A stretch of DNA of 64,000 bases, taken from the NCBI GenBank assembly GCA_964035545.1, contig OZ037773.1, positions 6,694,251 to 6,758,250 on the forward strand, in the 5' to 3' direction. Of this stretch, positions 49,901 to 61,900 are shown piece by piece. The DNA comes from Bugula neritina. Taxonomy: Eukaryota > Bryozoa > Gymnolaemata > Cheilostomatida > Bugulidae. The notes under the pieces were generated by a model that worked only from the letters and a program-made list of their open reading frames with translations, was not told the origin of the DNA and did not search any database. Positions within the stretch are counted from its first letter, which is position 1. Every line of letters begins with the position of its first letter. The translations under genes were made by a program, and so were the position numbers.

Positions 49901-52900
49901 ATATTTTCACACCTGGTTTATGAAATACTAATACACTATAGAAATCTCTGCTGCGTGTTGTGTCTATTAATTTGATGACTCTTTTTCTGTGGCAGATTCG
50001 CTCCTATGACATAAGTGCTGAGTCCACTTTCTCTCAACTCAGATATGTTGATCTCGACAAACTGCTGAATGGAGTCGGACAGGTGAATCATTCTGTTTTT
50101 ATATCTTAGTACTTGTTGTTAAAGAATTGTAAGTCTGTTAAGACTAGTAGCTGTAAGAATATGTCTATCAAACAAACAAACTCTAAGAAAAGAAAGTCAG
50201 CCAAAGATTGTATTTTACTAAATTAAAATTGTCGAGTTCAGTTTTTAGACATTTTACTATCTTTACAAATAAATTAAGTGTTAGTCTCGGTATTATAGTA
50301 GCACACAACAGTTTTTAGTCATGAATTTATCATTTTGTTACAATATATTTTACTTTTTTGGAGTTTTCTCAACCCCGAGAGCCTGTTTCACTTTAGTGAG
50401 CCCAGCAGTGTTGCACACTAGTAAGCTGCTGCATGGGTTTCACATTCTTTCCACCTTCCACTTCATTTCATTCAGTTGGCTTCCATTTCTTGGCCAATTC
50501 TAATATGTAATTATTTTCTTTCCTTGGAGAAGATCTGCTATTGTTACCTGCTTTACTTTACTGAACCCCTATTATGTCTGCATGTAGTTATGTAGTGTGG
50601 AATTGCATTCCTATTGGTTAGGAGATGAGAGTGGCTGATACCATAAGTTTATAGCTTACATTACGTGTAGTATGTTGAGATTCATGTTATTGCTGAAAAC
50701 GAGCACACAACTCCAAATTTGCTGTGTCAACTGCACTAAATACATTTTTCAATCTTAAAAATAAAGTAGCCAAGTGATAGTTTTCCATGGCCATAGTATT
50801 GCTCCGAATTTCATTGCTATACCAGTGATTGAAGATCTGCTGTCAAAAAGTAGTTATCAGGCAGTTCTGGTGACTGGTACTCGCTCTATGTTCCACACAC
50901 ACACATGCTACTTAACTCTGACATTCCAACTTCTAATCAGAGTTGTGCCCTCAATCCAATAGTGAGATTCAATTGCATTGTTTGCAAACTTTATGAAATA
51001 CTTCATCACTAACCAGTGCTTTTCATGGTGGCAACATGAGTCTTATGAATTTGACAGCAGTTGATTTAGTATCTGAAAATTGTAGCATTTATGTTCATTT
51101 ATCGAATTGAAGTATAATATTACTATGTAGACACTACTTTAGCTTACTCGGCTTGTACTGAACTGATCTATAAATGCACTCTATGAAAGTTACCTTTTTA
51201 TGATTTTTACCCGAGTTCAATGTGACAATAATGACTGGTTTTTTATGAAATCAATTTAAACTTTTCTATCTGAAGCTGTTGCATTAGTTTTGCAAATATT
51301 GTAACTATAGGGATAAACTTTAAGTTATTGATGATTAGTTATTGATCTTAGATAACAACTATTAGTTATAATTAATTTTTCTGTTGTTTTATTGTATGTA
51401 CAGAATATAGTGAAAAAAATGAACACAGGATTTATAATTGTGATGAGACAATAAATATTAATAAAGCATAGAGATTTTACCATGTTTTAAGCATTCCAGC
51501 TTTCATTGTTATCAGAAACCAGTTATTAATAAGACCGTATTAACTAAGTTTAAGTTGCCTTTATACCTTCACGATTTTCGGTCAGAAGTTTTTTTCAACA
51601 GAGGTATAAACGCAACTCAACTCACACCATTGTGACCTATTTTCTCTTTCATACTCCTCCTCTTAAGCCATCTAAACTACTAAAACAAAAGAAATAGGTT
51701 GGTTGAGCAATGTCTTTGTTTCAACGCCCTATTTTAGGTAAGTCACTTAGTCTAAGTTAGTCACTCTGTGAAAGGCCTTTCAACAGTAAAATTTTCACTT
51801 TCTTCATCACTCCCTTGACCTTCCTCACTCCCTTGACCTTCCTCTCTCTCTTCACTTTCCTCTCTCTCTTCACTTTCCTCACTCCCATCACTTTCCTCAC
51901 TCCCATCACTTTCCTCACTCCCTTGACCTTCCTCACTCCCATCACTTTCCTCACTCCCTTGACCTTCCTCTCTCTCTTCACTTTCCTCACTCCCTTGACC
52001 TTCCTCACTCCCATCGATTGCACCAATGTATACACTTGCAACATTATCTTCATTCCAATTTGGTAAGATTATAGGTTTTTGTGTTGTTGATCGGAATTCG
52101 CTGAGTTGCCAGTCGTTATATCTCTCTGCTTTTCTACTATTAACAATAGATGCGTTCATGTGCATTCTTCGGACACTTATTTTTCCATCAGCTTTTTTTA
52201 TTTCTTCTGATAGTTGGCCTATATAATGCGGCGAATAGGACTTCCTGCCTTGTATAGTAGTCATTAGCAACTCTGTGTTTGGTACTGTCAGTTGTGGACT
52301 TTGTGGGTCTTCAACTTTTGTCTTGATATTGTGAGCTATCTCTCTGTCATTGTTACTCACTGACAACTTGTCATAGCCTTGAAACTCAATGTCTCCTCTC
52401 CCATTCATTTCCACCTGTATTTCTGTCTCCGTCAGTACTTCTCTTTTTAGTTTTAGTGTTCCATTCTGTACTCGTATTTCTACTGTTTTCTCTTTTAGAT
52501 CTCTTAAATATATTTCTGTTTGAGTAGTTTGTAGGCGTATACAATTTAGTTTTGTAGCTAATTTATGTTTGGTGGATATTTTCAAAGAGGTACCTTTTAA
52601 ATCTATTTCTATCTCTGGTAATTCCCTTTCCCCACTTTCCTGAATTTCCCAAGTTTGAATCACATTTTCTTCTATGCATATTTCAGCTGTTATGTATTCA
52701 GTAATGCAGATTTCTACCTCATTTTCTACTTTAAATATTACTTCCGCATCTCCTTCTAGATTCTCTAGTTTCAATTTGCTGAATCTCTGTTGACATACTT
52801 CCATGACAATCACCTAAAACAAAAAAAAATTATATTTCTATAAAAAAAACTCAAACTTCTACAATGCTGAGCTTACCAGTATTTTCTTTTATATTATACT

Positions 52901-55900
52901 AAAGCCACCATGTACTACCAAATTAACATGATGGTTGATACTAGGGCATTAAAATTCTGGATAGTTTTTTTTCTCGGTTTTTATTATTAGCACGGAAGAT
53001 ATTACAATATAGCATGGCTGGAAATTCACCAGCCTTCCAATAATTCATAGCTTGTGTTGTGGTGTTTGTATTATTTTACACACTACAATGTCTAAGTCTA
53101 TCAATAATGCCAAAGCTACAATGCGTTATAAAGCTATATAGTTGGCTTAAGAATTGTAAACTAGGTCAAATAGTATCATCATTTACATGTGCGCTATTAT
53201 TATAATGTAAATTGATAAGTTATAAAAAAATTCAACAATGCAGTAAAATTTCAAAAATTATTTAATACTTTTTATTTCTGACAACATGTGAGCTTTTTCA
53301 TAAGAAAACAGCTGTCTTTGGCCTTCGCTGTTTTCACTAAACTAGTAACGCTCAGTTGCTTTAGCTACCGGTGTGCTCTGATTGGCTGAACAGTTTATAA
53401 TGTTTTTGAGCAGTTACATCCCATCCTTGTCTTTAAAGGGTTGTTTTTTTAGGGTCGTATAATATGAAGTATTTCTCCTACAAACAGAGGTTGCATCATC
53501 TGTTGGCTTTGTTGAAAAATGTCAGTTCCATGCAAGGTCTTTCCATGTTTTATGGAATTATAATTTTTTTTTCTTTTAGTTTCCAAATGTGTTTGCAGAG
53601 CTCAGTGCTGTGTTTTGTTTGCTGAATTGCTGAGTTTTGTCTTGTGGTTATATAATTTTACTTAGTTGTTGGGTTCATATATTTTCTCGGAAATTTGACC
53701 TACTGTATGAGTACTGCTCACTGTTCAGAACATCTATCAATTAAATTCTAGAAAAATATGCATTAATTTTTGTGTGTTTTAGGATAATAAATAGGTAGCT
53801 TAGAAAATGTACTTTGTTTTAGTTAATTGAAATTTTAGTTTAATACACCCATTTGCTCTGGTTTTCTTGAGCAGGATATCATTTAATTTGGATCTTGTAC
53901 ACAAATCCAGCCTTAAAGCTTACACATGCTTGAAGTATTTCAATAATGTCTTGTGTTGAAAGACAGAGACAGAGTTTTTGCCTAAAGCCTAACTTTATGT
54001 GAGTTTTATCAAATATACGAATTACCTAAAAACATTAAAAATATTATGATAAAATATCTTACCTTTGGGATGTGGTGGTGTAACCTGTGTCCAACAGTTT
54101 CTAGAACCTTGTAAATAGTACCCATATCTTCATCACTATTTTCATAATCTTTTCCATAAATTTTCCCTGCTTCACCGTGTGCCATAATGCAAAGGAACAG
54201 AAAGGAAATGTTTTCCCTATGAACATTTAACTTGTTATCTAATGTCCTAATTAAATTTCTAAATGTCCAATCATCTTTTACATAGATATCAGCAGTGTCC
54301 CAGCCCGTTTCAAGTAAAGCTGCCTCTGTCCAATCCTTCTCGCACTCAGCATGTTCTCTCAGGTTGGCACCACTAAATTTGTTGTAAAATATTACTGCAA
54401 GCGGTTTACAACTTTCATTTCGTTTGGGAAGAAAAAACTTTGTAGGAAAATAATGTGAATTGATTGCAAAAACTGCAGCCTGTGAGAACTCACAGGACTC
54501 TAAAATATCTTGTAGGTGAGAACCTAAATATCTTTTTATGCAGTCTATTTCTAGCCAATTGCTTAACAGTTCCCTTCCTTCATTTTCTTTCAAACCATTT
54601 TTTAATGCAGTTTCATTTTCAGAAAACCCACCCTCAGTGAGTAGCAATATTTCATGATCTTCTTCCTTATGCCTGTCAAAAATTAATGGAACTGCATCCC
54701 ATTGCTGGTTTTGTGTGGCCACTATCATAGCATCTCTATCTTCTTCTATTTGCTGGCTGACGTAATACTTCATTAGCAATTTGTATGCTTTCAGGTCATC
54801 TCCTAATGTTAGTGACATCATCATCAAATTGTAACCTTTACTAGAAAATCTTGGGTCTACTTTATTTTCTCTGGGGTAGTAGAGATGTGTTCTTTCATGC
54901 AGAGCATTATATACTCCATCAGGTGAAAGCTCATCTAGCAATTTTCCAGCTAACTCATATAGACCTTTCTCACAAGCTTGAAAAATTGAACTTTTTCCAT
55001 CCATGTTTTTGTTTGTTATCATATCATCTGTGTTTGCTGCTTCTTCTCCCATGTTTACATTTAGCAAAATATCAATTTCATTTCTTGCTTTAGCTTCAAC
55101 TGCTACTTGTAAAGCATTGTTACCCTCCCAGTTTTTATGCAATAAAATATCAGTATTCAGTTTTAGGTTTCCTATGTTTTCAAGTTGTTCGGTTATCCAG
55201 CGAACTGTATTTTGTCGTTCTTGCTCTGAAGCTGCTGAAAGTGCTAACATTAGCATGTTGTACCCTAATGTGCATTCTGGTTTATGCTCTATCTCACAGG
55301 GACACACATCAATGGTGCGGTGCAGCAGCATGTCCAAATAACCAGCATTGGTTTCTAAAATTCCTCCAATAATCCTGAGAAACCTGTAATTCCCATATTC
55401 ACAGGCTGTAAGCACACAACATCTGTCGAAATGGTTTTTCTGAGTTAACAACTTTGTAAATAAATCCTCTGGCAGTTCTGACAACAGTGTAAGGATATCT
55501 TCGTTATGGTACTTGGCTGCAGCATGTAAAACGTTGTTGTCATTATCTGACTGTAAAAGAACTTTCTCTTTATTACAGAAATTGAATTTCATTATACTGT
55601 CTAGCAGACATTTAACTGCTCGGGAATTCTCTTCTTCAATTGCAAACAATAATATGGGCAGGTTTCTAGAATGGGAGGTTTTTGATGTTAGTATTTGTAC
55701 AAATTTTTCTACCCTCTTCTGGTATCTTCTAACTTTTGTAGTAATATCTTTGTTATTGCTAATGTTTTCACAGAGATAACGAATAACATCATCCATTTCT
55801 AAAAAAAATGTCCAGATATTTAGTGAGTTTTGTTTTCAGTATAACCCAGTTTTCTCTTTATAAGCTTAAAACCCAACTTTCGTTTTAAAGCCGAGTATTA

Positions 55901-58900
55901 CCGCAGAAAATACTAACACATCACTTTACACCACTATACAGTAAGGCGTGGACTTTAGCGTTATTTACCAGCTCTTGTTTGTTAATAATGTTTTGAGGAG
56001 TAAAATAATTTGAATCATGTTTGAACTCTAAATTTTGTATTTACTGTAATCACAGAAGCAGGTGCAAACTATGAGATTTGAAAGCTAGTAGTCTAAAGAT
56101 GCTCTCGAATTTATGTTTTAGGTTTTTAACCAGTGCTCCAAACCAAAACTCTTAGAAATTACAAGAACTCAAGCTATTAAAATTGTTTTGTATCTGCAGC
56201 TAAATGCAATTCACTTACTGACAGGTTTCTGACGACTCAGTAGCTGCTGCAGCACTGTCTCTCATCCCTCTCTCTATCTCACTAGATCTGTCAGAGACCG
56301 GGAATCTCCTAGCCCATGATGATATCCATTCTGTCAGGTGACTTCCTCTACAACTCTTTCTGTCTCTAAGGAAACGGCTGTAGGCCTATCGTCTGTATTT
56401 TATTCTGCAAGGTTATACAAAGGTCTAAATTACATCCCTGCATGACATATCTAAATTTGTGAACATCTAGATTCTAGAAAGTACCACATGGAATCGCTTT
56501 AGCTCATAATTTTCAAACTGTTTATTAAAGACAGGCAGAAGAGTGTTTATTTACCATTAGGTTTCTAGTCTTATTTGATGTTTTGGTAGTAAAAGATACT
56601 TCAGTGCATTTCTCTATGGCCAAATTAACTGAACAATTATTTTTAAATGATACTCTGATATTGGCATTGTTTTACTTCGTCAGATAGTTTACAGAATTGT
56701 AATATTATATTTTTTAAATTTGTAGATCAGTTTTTTCTTCGGTTGACCTTTTGGTCATTTTAACCTCTTCACACATAGTTGTATTGAATGAGAGAACTGA
56801 AGAAACTATTGCTATTGAGAAACTTACAGGTGGGTTTCTTAGAATGTAAAGACAATATTATGTTTATAATTATTTACTGAAAATGTCAAGTATTTACTGT
56901 AAGCTGAATTCAGAACTGAAGGTAAAAATAATTCAATAGAAATTAGTTATTTCTTCTAAACTGTGAATTAATGTTTTGGAAACACCATTAATTATTCAAA
57001 GTTATCATATATAGTTTTTCTTCTGATTTCATCATCTCTATCAAGCAGTTGATTGGGTATCAATTTTAAATTTTTCACTCATCTATTCAAGCACAGGAGA
57101 TTTTATAGGTATAATATGGTATAGAGTATAATCCGAAGCTCGGGGGAAAGGCAGTGATATGAATTTTTCTTAAAAGTGAGAATAATAGACACTTACTGCA
57201 GTAAGCTAGTACACTGCCCTTGCCATAGTTTCTAGGTATAACTACTTAGCTATTGATAAGACCCAGTAGTATAATGTCTAGAGATGGAGAAGTTCTATTT
57301 TGATGTTAATAGACAATCAAATGTTTTTCTTCAATATTTCCAACACAACTACTACTTGTTTGAATAATATTTTATCCTAATTTTTTTATAATTGAGCTAT
57401 TTATAATATTCCTGTTCTGGTATCGGGTAATAATGGCACAGGTAAGAATGGCACAGATAATAAGGGCACAGGTAAGAATGGCACAGGTAAAAATAGTACA
57501 TTTTTAATATTAGGGTTTGGAGGGGGGTTTGAGTTTGGGTTTTGGCAAATTTTAACATCATTGTGCCATTTTTATCCACTTTTACATTTGTGCCATTTTT
57601 ACCTAAAATCTCCTGTTTTACATACCAAAATAAAACTCATTCAAAACTAAACATCTAACCTCAAAATGTTGTAGATCTCAATGTAGGCTATATATCCAGT
57701 ACCTCACTATCTGTACTCCCTTCTGAGCCTGATCTGCGTCTGTCCAACACAGTTCAGTGTCTGACTCGTAGACTATTTGATTCTAAGCTGCAGTTGATTC
57801 ACGTCAGCCCTCTAAGTGTGTACACGGCTAAGCAGGCTACTGAGTGTGCATTGTCAGTGATAAGCAGGTCAGTTCTTTAGCTGTTTTACTTTGGTTTGTC
57901 TAACTATTGTGTAAATGCAATAAAATCAAGAGATAAGGGCTCTGGTTTATAAAGTTTCATGTGTGTAGTCTCTTTTATCTAGATGTGGTACAATTGTTGA
58001 AGTCTTATCACATTGAGATGGTTTATGAAACTGGTGTCTGGTAAAATTCCAAACTTTGTACATTCTTGATTATCAGACATTTTTTTACTTAAATTGGCCG
58101 AGTAGTTTGAAAATCAACCACGCATATAATTGCGTGTAAGCACATTTATTGACAACAATTGCCGTAAATTTGATTTTTGCAAATGCATGTTTTCCTATGT
58201 AATATGCGAACTCTGTTTCTTCACAAACATATGTCTGACTGTCTAGTTTTTTCTGTGTTTCTTTACAGAATGCCAGCTGACCCTGGCTCTCCTCTCCGCT
58301 CTTCTCTCATGCCAAAGCAACTCTCCAAATCTACAGGGAAAATAAAGAGTAAAGCCAAGCGGATAGACAAGAAAGGGGGACGGGTTCTTGACCAACCTGT
58401 GGTTTATAAAACAAAAATTAGGTCTTCAGGCTATGCTACTGCACAGAGCAAGTAAGATAGCATAACTTCTGTTGCACGACGGATATTATAATATAACTAT
58501 GTGATCGGCTATATTCAGGTCTGATAGATTTTATAAAAGAGCTATGTAATATTATGATTTGAGATTATAATCATATAATACACTATCTTTAGTCTACTAC
58601 ATATTATAATATAACTCACGCAAGTTTATAGTCACTATGCCTGTGAGAAACCCCTGACAGAAAGGGTTTTTGTTAAAGTGGGCTAAGGACTTATTTAAAT
58701 GAGGCACAGGAGCAATTATGACTGGATGCTCTTCCTAACATCACCAATGACCTTTGTTAGGGCTCGAACCCATGACTACGTGCTTACTAGGCAAACGCTC
58801 TAACCCCTAGACCACGGCTGCTCCTTTACTACATATTATAATATAGTCATATAAAAAACTATATTTAGTCTACTATATACTATTATAATATAATCATATA

Positions 58901-61900
58901 ACACCATCTTTAAGTCTATTAGATATTATAATATAATCATATAATGCACTATCTGTGGGTCTTATCGTAGACTGTTTTTTCTTTATTAGACCAAAGATGT
59001 TTCACCCGAAGGTAAGGTTACTATCTAAAGGTCCTCCACTCAAATCCGATATTAAAAGGGATGTTGTGAAAAAGATTTACCCGAATGATGCACTTCCTGT
59101 ATCCAAAGTCAAAGGTCATCCAGTCACCATTGACTCCCGGTCTACTCAAATCTCGTAAGATTCATATTTAGTAAATTTTCTTTTAGCTTACGTCTAATAT
59201 TGTAAGCTGCTAACAGATTGTGACACTTGGTGGCAGACATATTCTGTTTTAGATTTTGCTGGTTGTTCCTCATTTTTGTTTATAGAGGTAAATTCTGACA
59301 CATTGTAGGCAGCTCAAGTTTTCTCTGGAAGGTCAAAGTTTGGCTGTAGCTGCTGCCAATAGTGAAGCGTACACCTTCAAGCTGCCTTTATCCGCCAACA
59401 AGTCCTGTGTTTATTCAGGTGTGTGGAGGTCTCTTTCCCCTATTTGCTCAATCAATATGTGTGTTAATAGAGTGCTTACTTATTCCATAATTCTTACCAG
59501 TCTATAATCTATATATTGTTGAAATTCTGTTTTGTCTACTGGTGCAATGGAGATCTAGATATTAGATGTATTCACAGCTATTGGGTAGTTATAAAAAGAT
59601 TTATTATGTGTAAAGTTGCGTTTATACCTCTGCTGAAAAAAGTACCGAGTTTAAGTTAATAATGCTTGTCCGGGTACCCCTTTATAGTCAAACTGAAACT
59701 CGTTGAAATCATATTGATGCGGTTGCTCACTTTCTGAAATTGAAATTTGACTCGCATAATAGCTATTTGATGCCCTTTGTAAACGTCGTGAATTAGTGAA
59801 GCGGAAAGCATAAAAGCGATAATTGAGAAGGTGTAGGCTATATAATTATAACCGTATAAGTACGTTGTCTAATTGCCAAAGTTATAACTAAATAACGATG
59901 TTTACAAGGAGTTATTACTCATATTCTAGAATTGGCCGATTAAGTTATCACAGTACAAAAATTTCAACGAGTGGCTTTTACAATGCGATGCAACTCGGAG
60001 AAATTTCAACCAGGCCAAATTGAAATTTTGACCGAAAATCGTGAAGGTATAAACGCAACTTTACTCAAGACCTTCTCAAGCATAGAATTTATTATGTGCA
60101 GGTATTGCTGTACATTATTTATTGTAAACTGTAAACTATTGATTGAGAATATTAGAGATTAAATGTCCAAGCACAAATCTTTCAGACGAAGCAGATTATT
60201 GTTTTTAAAAATATGGTTGAACCAGTTATCTAAAAATGAACATTTATCAACAATGCATTTTCCCTACTCAAGTGACACCTTTTCCGTTATATTATGTGTA
60301 ATTTGTTTTATTGCTTTTTATGCAGTAGAGAAATAGTCATCTTTATCAGTCTGCCTTCTATAATTAGGTCACTCCGGAGTCGTCCATTCCTGTAACTGGA
60401 GTTATTCAGGTCATCTTCTGCTCACGGCTAGCGCAGACAAGACTGTGAAGTTATGGCAGAAAGACATGGGATCTTCAGTTATGACACTCAACAAGTTGGA
60501 GGGTAACCTTGACCCTCCCAGTCACACAGACCTGAAAAAGTTTAAGGTACTCCGCCATATTCAAGTCAACTGTTTGAGTATATGTTTTTCTCTGATGTTC
60601 AAAGTGTAAACAGAGTCTTTTTAATGTAGTGAAGGAAGACAGTTTTTCTTAAATGCAACTTATATCAGTATAACACTTTAATAGAGAAGCTTAGCATCGG
60701 TTCAAAAATAGATATAATGAGTTTAAAATCTTTTGTTCCCATAAAACTGATAGTTGGTGCTTGAGTGATGACTCATAAAAAGTTGAGATTAATTTTTAGC
60801 AGAAAGTGCCAAGAAAAGATGTTGATATTTTTTTACATATAATCCCACTTCTAGAATTTCCCCTGGAGGTAATTCAACACTCAGTTAGTAAAAAAGGGAC
60901 ACGACTCCAATAACCATCTAGGAAATATGATATGACAATGTGGTATACACCATGTGACTAACAAAGTCAGAAAATAATAACTTTTCTGTTACAATTTCAG
61001 TTTTCTTGTAATTCTGTAATCGCACTGATTGGAGATTAGAGAACGTCTGCCATGTTCTAGCAGGTTCTACCAGGTGAGTGCAGGTCCGCCCAGTTCTTCT
61101 ATCTAGACAAGTTTATCCTAGCAGCTTGTGCCAACTCTGTACTCCTTTACAAGTATCACGTTGATGTGGCCAAAGATGACTTGAAACGGTGAGTTTGAGT
61201 TTTGTACATCTAGAATATATTATATGTTAGGATTCTTATCCTTAGGTTGCTGTATGTTTTAGTTTAAGGAAACATTTTCTATTAAATTACTCCGATTATT
61301 TTTGTTTCAGTTCCATGGGAATATTTTTTCTTGGTCATTAGTTTTGTTGATTGTTGCTTGTCTTTTGACACATGAAAGTTTGTAGCATAGAAATAAATGG
61401 AATTGGTCCAATTTCAGGGTTTTTTACTATAAAGTTATTGTTTTTATCTACTGTATTTGAGTTGTGTTGCGTTTCAACGGAATGCTTGAAATTGTCATTT
61501 ATGAAGTGAAAAACTTCTTTTACTTGTAAATCACAGTGCGAGTATATATATATATATATATACTGTACTATGCCGTACTACAATTCACACTGGTATTGCT
61601 TTTCAGCAACAAATGAAAATATATTTTATATGAGGTTCATCAGTTGAAAGTGTTCCTATCAACTATTAAGTGAAAAGATGCTAACTTATATATTCTGTGT
61701 TTTGGACATAATCTTCATCCCAACAAATTATTATTAGCTGAATATTTCATCAGGTGTTGAAGATTGTTGTACTATACTGTACGTCACAATGTTCTGCTAT
61801 TTGTTTACTTGTAGATATGAAAATAAAAGTAAATACAAGTTGGTGAGTCAGCAGACGGTTGAGTCAGCCAATCACATTACTGCTCTGTCAGCGGTCAACA

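Noticed and set aside
56764-56829. Alternative acceptor for WDR27 exon 8 at CACACATAG
   Set aside because: It gives an early in-frame stop. The acceptor at 56725 keeps the frame open and joins in phase on both sides.
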